Shown here piece after piece: positions 18,348 to 26,164 of a stretch of 64,000 bases of DNA. Position 1 is the first letter of the stretch. Every line of letters begins with the position of its first letter. Position numbers and translations under genes: made by a program. This stretch comes from Chitinophaga pollutisoli. Lineage in GTDB: Bacteria; Bacteroidota; Bacteroidia; Chitinophagales; Chitinophagaceae. The stretch lies in NCBI RefSeq assembly GCF_038396755.1, contig NZ_CP149822.1, positions 2,976,001-3,040,000 on the forward strand. The letters are read 5' to 3'. The notes under the pieces were generated by a model, which saw only the letters and a program-made list of their open reading frames with translations, did no database searches and was not told the DNA's origin.

Positions 18348-19940
18348 TCATATCTTGATTTGCAGGATCCGGTCTTCAAATTCGTCGTTCGGGACGATGG
18401 ATTTGTTGCGGATGCGGGTTTTATAGGCGTAAATGGTGTTGACGGAATATTCGAGGATGCGGGCGATTTTTTCGTTTTCGGAGATACCGATGCGGATGAG
18501 GGCGTAGATCCGGAGGTCGGTGTTGAGGAGTTCGTTGTCTTTGAGGCGGATCTGGTCTTCTTCCCGGAAGAAGGAGTTGAATTCGGCGACGAAGTTGGGG
18601 AAGATGCGGAGGAAGATGCGGTCGAAGTTGTGGAAGAGTTCTTCGCGTTCCTGTTTGATATTTATATTATTGACGATATAGCGGATATCGCCGTGTTTGT
18701 GATCGGCCAGTTTGGTTTCGACCTGGTGTTTGAGTTTTTCGATTTTTTCGATGTAGGCGGAGGCGATATGGAAGCAATAGCCGATGTATTCTTCTTTGAT
18801 CCGGTTGGATTCGATGAGTTTTTCGTTGATTTCCTGCTGGCGGCGGTGGGCCTGGGTGATGATTTCTTTGGCGGCTTTGAGGCGGCGGATTTGTTTGAAG
18901 ATGATGAAGGTGAGGAGGATGAGGGCCAGGACGAGGAAGGTGGCGATGGCGGAATAGACCACCAGGCGGTTTTTCTCATTTTCGACGGCGTTGTACCGTT
19001 CTCCTTCGATCATGGGGAGGATGGCGCTCACCTGGACTTTCCGTTGGCGGGCGCCGTAGAAGGTGGCGTCTTGCACGGCGCGTTCGATGTACCGGGAGGC
19101 GTTTTTGATGTCGCCGGTCTGGAACAGCAGGGAGGCGAGGTTAAACGCCGCCGTGGTTTCTTTGACGGATCCGCGGGTGTCGGCCATGGCGGATTGGGCG
19201 AGCATGGCGATGGCGGAATCGTATTGTTTCCGGAAGACATATATGGAGCCGAGGTTCGCTTTAATCATGGCTTGCTGGTGCCAGGACAGGTTGGGCAGGG
19301 CCATGGTGCGGTGGAGGTAATGGAGGGCGGAGTCGAGGCGATTCTCCTTAAAATATTTGTATCCGAGGCAGGAGAGGCGTTCGAAATGGTTTTCGGGGCA
19401 ACAGGCAGCGGCGGAGTCGGTATATATACTTGCCTGGCGGAGGTATTGCGGGGAGTAATACCAGTCGTTGACGTAATCGGCGAGGTCGTAATAATATCTG
19501 CGGATGAGGACGTAGTATTCGGCGCGCATGGTATCGGGGAGTGCGGGGGCGTGGAGGGAGTCGAGGACGGCGGCGGTCTCGCGGAACATGCCGGATGAGA
19601 GGAGGATGAAACCGAGTTTGATATCGGCGTAACCTGCGCGCTGGGGGTCGTTCATTATCGCGGCGATTTTTTTGAGTTGGAGCGCGTAGGAGAAGGCGGT
19701 ATCGTAGTTGAAAGATTTGTATTCGTTGTAGAGTTTGATGCAGGCGTCGTATTGGGATGCGGGGGACTGAGCGGCGGCGAGCTGCTGTTTGAGCGACTGG
19801 AGTTGAGCATATTTACTGTTGTCGAAATCGCGGGTGAGGCGGATGGTTTCGTCCAGTTGCCGTAAAATGCTGTCTTTCCCGGATTGCGCGATGGATGCGG
19901 GGCTCCAGAGGATAATAATGCTGAACAGGATCCACTTCAT
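18348..19940 (-). CDS. DUF6377-type membrane regulator (SusR-like)
   Basis: Protein of 530 aa with a signal peptide, tetratricopeptide-like helical repeats (about residues 40-310), one transmembrane segment ([21 protein letters not shown], about 330-350), a coiled coil and a C-terminal region with the HTH-like stretch [25 protein letters not shown]. This design fits periplasmic sensing with cytoplasmic DNA binding, as in SusR-like regulators of Bacteroidota glycan loci. It lies 226 bp upstream of the SusC-SusD-GH31 unit on the same strand, so control of that unit is likely but inferred. Confidence 0.85.
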   Translation of the reverse strand: MKWILFSIIILWSPASIAQSGKDSILRQLDETIRLTRDFDNSKYAQLQSLKQQLAAAQSPASQYDACIKLYNEYKSFNYDTAFSYALQLKKIAAIMNDPQRAGYADIKLGFILLSSGMFRETAAVLDSLHAPALPDTMRAEYYVLIRRYYYDLADYVNDWYYSPQYLRQASIYTDSAAACCPENHFERLSCLGYKYFKENRLDSALHYLHRTMALPNLSWHQQAMIKANLGSIYVFRKQYDSAIAMLAQSAMADTRGSVKETTAAFNLASLLFQTGDIKNASRYIERAVQDATFYGARQRKVQVSAILPMIEGERYNAVENEKNRLVVYSAIATFLVLALILLTFIIFKQIRRLKAAKEIITQAHRRQQEINEKLIESNRIKEEYIGYCFHIASAYIEKIEKLKHQVETKLADHKHGDIRYIVNNINIKQEREELFHNFDRIFLRIFPNFVAEFNSFFREEDQIRLKDNELLNTDLRIYALIRIGISENEKIARILEYSVNTIYAYKTRIRNKSIVPNDEFEDRILQIKI

Positions 19941-20003
19941 AATTTGTATCTGGCGGCTATAAAGATATCAGAAAACCAGATTTGAGAAAAAAATGAAAAT
20001 AGA

Positions 20004-20034
20004 TTTTGCAGAAATAAAATTTTGTCTATTTTTG
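20004..20034 (+). promoter_or_regulatory. Bacteroidota-type promoter of tRNA-Asn
   Basis: TTTTG (-33 region, 20004-20008) and TATTTTTG (20027-20034, matching TAnnTTTG) are 18 bp apart, about 22 bp upstream of the mature tRNA-Asn 5' end. Confidence 0.7.
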
Positions 20035-20056
20035 CAATCCCAATCGAGGGAAACAC

Positions 20057-20130
20057 TCCTCCTTAGCTCAGTTGGTTAGAGCATCTGACTGTTAATCAGA
20101 GGGTCGTTGGTTCAAGTCCAACAGGGGGAG
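20057..20130 (+). tRNA. tRNA-Asn (GTT)
   Basis: A complete 74-nt cloverleaf: acceptor TCCTCCT/AGGGGGA with one G-T pair, D arm GCTC/GAGC, anticodon loop with GTT, and T arm GTTGG/CCAAC. Its 3' half, including the anticodon, is repeated exactly at 45737-45779, so it is the integration target of the island to its right. The gene remains intact after integration. Confidence 0.97.
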
Positions 20131-20131
20131 C
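20089..20131. other. attL: 43-bp direct repeat inside tRNA-Asn
   Basis: The repeat starts at CTGTTAATC in the anticodon arm and ends one base past the tRNA discriminator. It is identical over 43 bp to 45737-45779, and the two copies diverge immediately outside. Confidence 0.93.
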
Positions 20132-20149
20132 TGAAGTTCAATCATTTAC

Positions 20150-20176
20150 GAGGGTCGCTATATGCGGCCCTTTTAA
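20150..20176 (+). terminator. Terminator downstream of tRNA-Asn, supplied by the island
   Basis: AGGGTCGC and GCGGCCC flank a TATAT loop (one G-T pair), followed by TTTTAAATTT. It lies inside the island end and replaces the terminator that integration displaced to 45781. Confidence 0.7.
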
Positions 20177-20199
20177 ATTTGCCAGTAATTTGCCAGCAA
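20175..20199. repeat. Left terminal 25-bp repeat of the island (possible integrase arm site)
   Basis: It contains two copies of AATTTGCCA in tandem. A copy with two substitutions lies at 45585-45609 in the same orientation near the right end. Paired sites just inside att sites are the usual place for tyrosine-integrase or Xis arm binding. Confidence 0.6.
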
Positions 20200-20353
20200 G
20201 ATTTTTGGCGGCGAAGCAAAGAGCTGATTACGGGGTAAATTTAGTTTAGTTTATTCAATTTTCTTACGGGCTATATTCGGAGGCGCTCACGTTCGTACAC
20301 TCGCAGCAGGACAATATTTCTGCAAAAGGGGATGCAAATGGCACGTCAATCAT

Positions 20354-20956
20354 TTAAAATTCTTCCTTACGTTTTTTATGGGTAGAGGCTTCTCTTTGGC
20401 GCATTACATAAGCTAACCTTACCAAGAAATACAGGTGTTCATAGAATAGTACTAACTGCCCTTTATATACTTTTTTATGTCCCTCATAAGTAATCACGGC
20501 GCCTAATAAATCCAGCAGTTCCATTTGAGCGTAAGAGCGGCGGAATGTTATACAGAACTGATTGATGACATTCTCCGGGCTTTTCATTTCTTCATCGGTA
20601 AGTAGAACGGGAATGTTCATTTGTGCCAGCATTTGCCTACTCTGCTTTGATAAGCCCTTTAGTTGTTTGCGCTCCCTATGCCTGTTCTTTCTTTCATTCA
20701 GCATATGAAACGCTTCCATCAGCCGTTGCAGTTCCTGTATAAAATCCATCAGGTCTTCCCGGATGCATCCCTCGTCATAGGCGCTTTGATCGTTGCATAA
20801 CGCTAACTGCTGCCAGCGCTGTATTTCTTGTTTTAGATCATCCAGGTGGTAGTTTTGAAAAACTTCCCGCAGGCCGCGAAATGGCCGCTTGCCGGCTTGG
20901 CTGAAAAAGTGCCAGGGCTTGTTAAAACGTTTCCGGGTGGATTGATTAGTTTCCAT
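20354..20956 (-). CDS. Unknown island protein, 200 aa
   Basis: I do not recognise a family. It is basic and mostly helical, with charged segments (for example LMEAFHMLNERKNRHRERKQLK) and a hydrophobic stretch near the C-terminus (GQLVLFYEHLYFLVRLAYVM). There is no signal peptide. It follows the HEPN gene by 11 bp on the same strand, so the two are likely co-transcribed at the attL end of the island. Confidence 0.7.
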   Translation of the reverse strand: METNQSTRKRFNKPWHFFSQAGKRPFRGLREVFQNYHLDDLKQEIQRWQQLALCNDQSAYDEGCIREDLMDFIQELQRLMEAFHMLNERKNRHRERKQLKGLSKQSRQMLAQMNIPVLLTDEEMKSPENVINQFCITFRRSYAQMELLDLLGAVITYEGHKKVYKGQLVLFYEHLYFLVRLAYVMRQREASTHKKRKEEF

Positions 20957-20967
20957 GCAGGGTGTAT

Positions 20968-21879
20968 TTATTTGTCAAGGACGTTCTGCAGCTCCGGCCG
21001 TTCGCTGGTTATAGGAACAGGTGGTGGCGGCGCGGTCACAATGGCCTTTCCCGCTTCTGATAGTATTTCGTGGATGCATCTGATTTTTTCCGTAAGGGTT
21101 AACAGCTCTTCATCGGTGATCTTGTAATCTTCTTTATAGCGGGTATCTATATAGGCTTTTTGCAACAGGTTAAACAGGTGTTTCTCCTGCTCCGTCTGCC
21201 GGGGAAATAGTTGTGGTAATTGATAAGCCACCAAGCTGCCATAGCGGAGCAGCCGGTCAATGCTGTGGGTATTGGCATGATAGCCGGTTCCCAATTTCAA
21301 CAATGTTCGCAAAGCCTGTTCGGCGGACTGGTGCAGCATAAATGCCGCCATTTTGTGCTGTTTGCGAACGCGGTACAGTTCCGCTCCTGCCAGGAATTCT
21401 TTGGCTTTGGATAGCCCGTCTTCCCACTGTTTAGTGGCATCTTTGCTATTGGTGGTTTCCCTCGGCTCCGGTATATCTTCCCGGCAAATGTTGCCAGCAT
21501 CGTACAGCACAGGTGCATATTGCCATGCAGCCACTGCAAACGGGTGACCCGCTTGCAGCCACTCAGTAAAAGTGGAAGTTTGTAATACAAGCGTAGTAAC
21601 CGGCATGATGTTGCTGCAATGGTTTTCAATCTTATCCTGCCAGTCGTGCAGTTCTTTGTTGGCAAGGTTTGATAGGAGTATCAGCAGCGTGCAATCTGAT
21701 ATATGCTGACAAGAGGGGGCCAATTCATTAAATATACTTTCGCATTTTTTGCGGAGCAGCGTAGCGCCCAGCAGGAAAATCATATCCGGATTAGCAGCTT
21801 TTACAATTACCTCCGCAAACTGCTGCTGGTGAAAGGAGAAAGCCTCCCGGCAAAGGTGGTAGATGGCGAACGGTTTCAT
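20968..21879 (-). CDS. HEPN domain-containing protein, 303 aa
   Basis: The C-terminal half shows a HEPN-like helical bundle (QHKMAAFMLHQSAEQALRTL, then IDTRYKEDYKI). HEPN proteins are often RNases or nucleotidyltransferase partners in defence and toxin-antitoxin systems. The canonical Rx4-6H motif is not obvious, so RNase activity is uncertain. The N-terminal half (ANPDMIFLLGATLLRKKCES) may be a degenerate nucleotidyltransferase-like domain, which is a guess from context. The gene is transcribed toward attL with the 200-aa gene. Confidence 0.75.
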   Translation of the reverse strand: MKPFAIYHLCREAFSFHQQQFAEVIVKAANPDMIFLLGATLLRKKCESIFNELAPSCQHISDCTLLILLSNLANKELHDWQDKIENHCSNIMPVTTLVLQTSTFTEWLQAGHPFAVAAWQYAPVLYDAGNICREDIPEPRETTNSKDATKQWEDGLSKAKEFLAGAELYRVRKQHKMAAFMLHQSAEQALRTLLKLGTGYHANTHSIDRLLRYGSLVAYQLPQLFPRQTEQEKHLFNLLQKAYIDTRYKEDYKITDEELLTLTEKIRCIHEILSEAGKAIVTAPPPPVPITSERPELQNVLDK

Positions 21880-21961
21880 CTGTAGTCTTTTTATGTTTTA
21901 AATTGTCAGATGGAATTCGCTGGCGGGTTGTTTGTTATGAAATCAGATGTGCCAGCTCATT

Positions 21962-22420
21962 TCATAATACCTCCTTTTTTGATAGTTTGCGCCTGGGTTT
22001 CCGGAACCATTTCTTAAACCAATAGGTGTGGTGTTTATCCCGCCAGTTCGCATACAGATCAATTAGTTTCATTTTACCGTCTTTAGGAAATAGTAAGCCC
22101 AGCGCATCCATTTCCTTAAACATTTGCTGGATGTCTTCTTCATTATAATGATGCTGACCGTAGCCGTGCGCGATAAAGTAATTAATAAGGTGTTCTTTGG
22201 CCTGATCCCTTCCCTCCCGCTTCCAACTGCCGCAGGACAAATTTTCAGTGAAATCCCGGATAATTTCCTCCGGGGTTTTATCCACTAACTTGCATAGCAG
22301 CAGAAATTGATAAGGGAGAATGAATTTAATTTTAGCGTGACGATCATAAGCGCCGGTTTGCCATTTTAGTTCCGGCTTAGGCCTTCGCCGATGTTGCTTG
22401 CCGGTTGGATTCTTTTTCAT
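21962..22420 (-). CDS. Unknown island protein, about 152 aa
   Basis: The start is set at the ATG at 22420 (MKKNPTGKQHRRRPKPEL); the frame continues upstream, but that part overlaps a palindromic intergenic element. The protein is basic at both ends, with a central helical region (FILPYQFLLLCKLVDKTPEEIIRDF) and no membrane segment. I do not recognise a family. It may bind DNA. It lies 82 bp upstream of the HEPN gene on the same strand. Confidence 0.7.
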   Translation of the reverse strand: MKKNPTGKQHRRRPKPELKWQTGAYDRHAKIKFILPYQFLLLCKLVDKTPEEIIRDFTENLSCGSWKREGRDQAKEHLINYFIAHGYGQHHYNEEDIQQMFKEMDALGLLFPKDGKMKLIDLYANWRDKHHTYWFKKWFRKPRRKLSKKEVL

Positions 22421-22828
22421 GGGGGAACATTTAGAAGTGAAGAATTTGTGAGCAGACCAACCGGCGGTATATAAAAAGAGACGTGGGTTAGTCCTTACCG
22501 CTCCTGAGGGCTGCGACACCCTAATCACGAATAAGAACGCCCACGCCATAGCATGAGCGATTTACCTTATTTCTCGTGATTTTGAAAGGTCGCAGTTTTC
22601 AGGAGCGAGAATAAAGCAAATGCGCTTAATATTTTAAAGCAGCAATTTAGTTTTTTTGTTTTAAGAAGTGTTGAGTTTCATATTTAGATATGATGTATTA
22701 ACAGTCAAAATTTATAGAATAACCAACACAATTTATGCATGTTCCCACAATTTTCCAAATAAATAGTCTGTTATTCCATAATATTTTATTTTCATTCGAT
22801 CAATTATTATAGAAAAACCTAACAATTA
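22421..22828. other. Intergenic region between island backbone and defence cargo
   Basis: This 408-bp spacer separates the leftward backbone genes from the rightward XRE-led operon. Its left part holds a large nested palindrome (22499-22607). The right 200 bp are very AT-rich and should hold the cargo promoter, but I see no clear TAnnTTTG box. I see no gene in it. Confidence 0.6.
22499..22607. repeat. Large nested inverted repeat
   Basis: The outer arms (22499-22517 and 22589-22607) pair as CGCTCCTGA and CTGCGAC blocks around a 3-bp mismatch. The inner arms AATCACGAATAAG (22523-22535) and CTTATTTCTCGTGATT (22566-22581) pair with one small bulge. Together they form a stem-loop of about 109 bp between divergent transcription units. 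It could be an operator, a structured RNA or the end of an inserted cassette. Confidence 0.7.
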
Positions 22829-23047
22829 ATGACTATTCTGGGAGAATACCTGGCTCAAAAATCTGTAAATAAATCAGAGGTAGCCCGTAAAACTGGTTTA
22901 TCCAGAGCCAGGTTGAATGAACTCACATTACATGAGCGGAGCCATTTAAGAGCGGAAGAACTTTACCTTATAGCTCTTGCCATAGATGTAGCTCCTTGTG
23001 AGCTGCTGGAGGCGCTATATGGGAATTTGAAGATAAAAAAGAAGTAA
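22829..23047 (+). CDS. XRE/Cro-type helix-turn-helix regulator, 72 aa
   Basis: A compact DNA-binding protein whose HTH is visible in LAQKSVNKSEVARKTGLSRARLNELT, followed by the typical XRE helix AEELYLIALAIDVAPCELLEAL. It is the first gene of the cargo operon and ends 25 bp before the SNF2 helicase. Small XRE proteins in this position usually control expression of restriction-modification or other defence operons, which is the inferred role. Confidence 0.88.
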   Translation: MTILGEYLAQKSVNKSEVARKTGLSRARLNELTLHERSHLRAEELYLIALAIDVAPCELLEALYGNLKIKKK

Positions 23048-23072
23048 AGTCTATTTTGAACGATATAAAATA

Positions 23073-25949
23073 ATGAAATTAACAGCGTATCATGCAAAGT
23101 ACATTGCTAATGAATTAACAAAGCGCAGCGCGTCGGACTCTATGCAGAAGTTAGCGTCTACTCTTGTAGATGCTCAAGTCGATTTGAATCCGCATCAGGT
23201 GGAGGCAGCATTATTTGCGTTTCGTTCACCACTGTCAAAGGGCGCTATTCTTGCAGATGAAGTCGGTTTGGGTAAAACGATTGAAGCAGGGCTTGTGATT
23301 TCTCAAAAATGGGCGGAGAGAAAAAGAAGAATTTTAATTATTACGCCTGCGAATTTAAGGAAGCAATGGAGTCAGGAACTACTTGATAAATTTTTCCTAC
23401 CTTCTTTTATTTTAGAAGCAAAATCCTTCAACGATTCTATAAAACAAGGTCGCTTAAATCCCTTCGATCGGCCTGAAATAATTATATGCTCTTATCAATT
23501 TGCCAGAACAAAAGAATCTTACTTGAAAATCATTCATTGGGATTTGGTGGTTATTGATGAGGCACACCGCCTAAGGAATGTGTACAAACAATCGAATAAA
23601 ATTGCCAAATCAATAAAAGATTCTGTAGAAACAGCGCCGAAGATTCTTCTTACAGCTACTCCCTTACAAAACAGTCTTTTGGAACTGTACGGCTTAGTTA
23701 GTATAATTGATGATTATACATTTGGCGATTTGAAAAGTTTCAGATCACAATACAGCAAAGTAAACGGCCAGACTGATGAAGCTACTTTTGATGAGTTGAA
23801 GGAACGATTAAAGCCAATCTGCAAAAGAACGCTTCGCCGTCAGGTCTTGGAATATATCCGATATACAAACAGAATTGCTTTAGTCGAAGAGTTTTATCCT
23901 ACTAACGAAGAGCAAAGACTATATGACCTTGTGACGGAGTATCTACAAAGAGATACGCTTTTCGCTCTTCCAGCAAGCCAAAGAAAATTGATGACGTTGA
24001 TTCTGAGAAGGCTTTTGGCTTCGTCTACTTATGCGATTTCCGGCACCCTTGAATCCTTAGCTGCAAAATTAGACAACCTCATTAAAGACCAAGAGGTAAA
24101 AGATGCTGATTCGGAAATATCGGAAAACTTTGAGGCATTTGACGAATTAAAGGACGAGTGGGCAGAAGAAGAGAATGATATTGAAACTTCGTCAGGTTTT
24201 TCAGAACACGACATTTTAAAAATTAAAGAAGAGATGTCATCTCTTAAGGAATTTGAAGCTCTAGCCAAATCCATTCAAATAAACTCAAAAGGTCAAAAGG
24301 TATTCACCGCTCTGGATAAGGGATTTAATGAACTTCAAAGATTGGGCGCTCCACGGAAGGCTATTATTTTTACTGAAAGTACAAGAACTCAAGAGTATCT
24401 AAGACGCTTACTGGAAGAGAAGGAATATTCTGGAAAGGTTGTTCTTTTTAATGGGACGAATAATGATCAAAAATCCAGAGAAATATATAAGGCCTGGATT
24501 GAAAGGTATATCGGCACGGATAGAGTAACAGGATCAAGAACTGCCGATATGCGGGCAGCATTAGTGGATTATTTTCGAGATGAGGCAACCATTATGATTG
24601 CAACGGAGGCGGCCGCGGAAGGGATTAACCTTCAATTTTGCTCTCTCGTCATTAATTATGATCTTCCGTGGAACCCGCAACGCATTGAACAGCGAATAGG
24701 AAGATGCCACCGTTATGGGCAGAAATTTGACGTTGTAGTAGTAAACTTCTTGAATAAAGCTAACGCAGCCGATGTACGGGTTTATGAATTACTTGAACAA
24801 AAATTCAACCTGTTTAGTGGCGTTTTTGGGGCCAGTGATGAAGTTTTAGGAAGTATTGAAAGTGGTATTGATTTTGAAAAGCGGATCGCCGCAATTTATC
24901 AAAATTGCCGAACGCCAGATCAAATTTCCGAAGCATTTAATAATCTTCAAGCGGAACTGGAAGGGAGCATTTCAGAAAGTCTTAGCAAAACACGCCAGAA
25001 TTTATTGGAAAATTTTGATGAAGAGGTTCATGAAAAACTAAGGATCAATCTTCAGGAAAGTAAAGACTATTTGTCAAAATATGAATCATGGCTTTGGGGA
25101 ATAACAAAATACTACTTAGGCGATGACGCTAAATTTGCCGATGATGAACACTCCTTTTCGTTAAAACGAAACCCTTTCGATGGAGAAGTGATTTTTCCCG
25201 GCCCTTACCGAATAGGGAAAAATGTTGACGAATCCAATGTTTACCGTATCAGTCATCCACTTGCTCAGAGAATTATTGGCAAATGTAAGGGACTTGACCT
25301 TTCAGCAAAAGAACTCTCGTTCAACTATTCAGATTCAAATCTTAAGATCTCAATCCTGAACCCCTTGTTAGGAAAGTCGGGTTGGCTGATGGCAAAAAGG
25401 CTTACTGTTACAACCTTTGATACAGAAGATCATGTAATTCTTTCCGCTTTTACGGACGAAGGTCACGAGTTAGATACAGAACAATGTGTAAGGCTCTTCT
25501 CTGTCTACGCAGATGAAAACGGCTCTGATGTAAATCCAAATGAAGAAGAAGGTAGTCGCCTTCGATCCATATATGAAGGCAGGAAGTCCGAGATCATCGG
25601 AATTATTAATGTGAAAAACGCTGACTATTTTGATTTGGAAATTGAAAAGCTGGATAAATGGGGCGAGGACAGAAGAAGCTCCCTGAAACTAACATTGAAG
25701 GAGTTGGACGAAGAAATCAGAGCGTTAAAAAAGCAGGCTCGACTTGCACCTAATCTTCCGGAGAAATTGAAACTTGAGAAAGCAAGAAGGACTTTGGAAG
25801 CAAAAAGGGATGAAGCGTGGAAAGAGTATGACGGAGCAGCGAAAGAAATAGACCAAACGAAGGACAAACTTTTGGATCAGATTGAGAAAAAACTCGAACA
25901 AAACATAGAGGAAGACACTTTATTCCTTATTCGTTGGAAATTAAATTAA
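23073..25949 (+). CDS. SNF2/RapA-like superfamily 2 helicase, 958 aa
   Basis: ATP-dependent DNA translocase. Motifs in order: Q-like NPHQVEAALFAF; Walker A DEVGLGKT (62-69); DEAH (162-165); TATPLQN (194-200); an acidic insert at about 340-380; then the second RecA lobe with AIIFTES, EAAAEGINLQ and the SNF2/RapA motif RIGRCHRYGQ (541-550). The last 350 residues hold a non-helicase region and a terminal coiled coil (about 850-950). No nuclease motif was recognised. SNF2 helicases occur in DISARM-type and other defence systems. Here it comes right after the XRE regulator and 5 bp before a small protein gene, in an operon with type III Mod and Res. Confidence 0.93.
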   Translation: MKLTAYHAKYIANELTKRSASDSMQKLASTLVDAQVDLNPHQVEAALFAFRSPLSKGAILADEVGLGKTIEAGLVISQKWAERKRRILIITPANLRKQWSQELLDKFFLPSFILEAKSFNDSIKQGRLNPFDRPEIIICSYQFARTKESYLKIIHWDLVVIDEAHRLRNVYKQSNKIAKSIKDSVETAPKILLTATPLQNSLLELYGLVSIIDDYTFGDLKSFRSQYSKVNGQTDEATFDELKERLKPICKRTLRRQVLEYIRYTNRIALVEEFYPTNEEQRLYDLVTEYLQRDTLFALPASQRKLMTLILRRLLASSTYAISGTLESLAAKLDNLIKDQEVKDADSEISENFEAFDELKDEWAEEENDIETSSGFSEHDILKIKEEMSSLKEFEALAKSIQINSKGQKVFTALDKGFNELQRLGAPRKAIIFTESTRTQEYLRRLLEEKEYSGKVVLFNGTNNDQKSREIYKAWIERYIGTDRVTGSRTADMRAALVDYFRDEATIMIATEAAAEGINLQFCSLVINYDLPWNPQRIEQRIGRCHRYGQKFDVVVVNFLNKANAADVRVYELLEQKFNLFSGVFGASDEVLGSIESGIDFEKRIAAIYQNCRTPDQISEAFNNLQAELEGSISESLSKTRQNLLENFDEEVHEKLRINLQESKDYLSKYESWLWGITKYYLGDDAKFADDEHSFSLKRNPFDGEVIFPGPYRIGKNVDESNVYRISHPLAQRIIGKCKGLDLSAKELSFNYSDSNLKISILNPLLGKSGWLMAKRLTVTTFDTEDHVILSAFTDEGHELDTEQCVRLFSVYADENGSDVNPNEEEGSRLRSIYEGRKSEIIGIINVKNADYFDLEIEKLDKWGEDRRSSLKLTLKELDEEIRALKKQARLAPNLPEKLKLEKARRTLEAKRDEAWKEYDGAAKEIDQTKDKLLDQIEKKLEQNIEEDTLFLIRWKLN

Positions 25950-25954
25950 CGCGT

Positions 25955-26164
25955 ATGAGCCAAAACAATCCTAACGACATTCTTGCCGAACAAATCGCAA
26001 GCAAACTCCTTGAAGAAGGTTTGATTGACAAATCTTCAGAGAAAAAGTTCATTAAAGGGATTAGCCAGGGAGCTTATAAAGAAGCTGACTGGAAGACCCT
26101 TTTAGAAGAAGTTATTAATAAACCTAAACCGGATTCCGATGAAACTAAAAACACTGAAAATTGA
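25955..26164 (+). CDS. Small acidic linker protein of the cargo operon, 69 aa
   Basis: The start is the ATG at 25955, 5 bp after the helicase stop. The 3' end overlaps the ATPase gene by 26 bp, which argues for translational coupling. The sequence is helical and charged (ILAEQIASKLLEEGLI, then DWKTLLEEVINKP). I do not recognise it. By position it may be an adaptor between the helicase and the ATPase. It could be missed by annotation because of its size. Confidence 0.75.
   Translation: MSQNNPNDILAEQIASKLLEEGLIDKSSEKKFIKGISQGAYKEADWKTLLEEVINKPKPDSDETKNTEN

Noticed and set aside
18360..19598. 412-aa open frame on the plus strand
   Set aside because: Antisense to the DUF6377-type regulator. Its very acidic, Gly-, Val- and Phe-rich composition is an artefact of the reverse strand.
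22421..22549. N-terminal extension of the 152-aa island gene
   Set aside because: The added residues overlap the nested palindrome and lack family-like character. The ATG at 22420 begins a sensible basic N-terminus.
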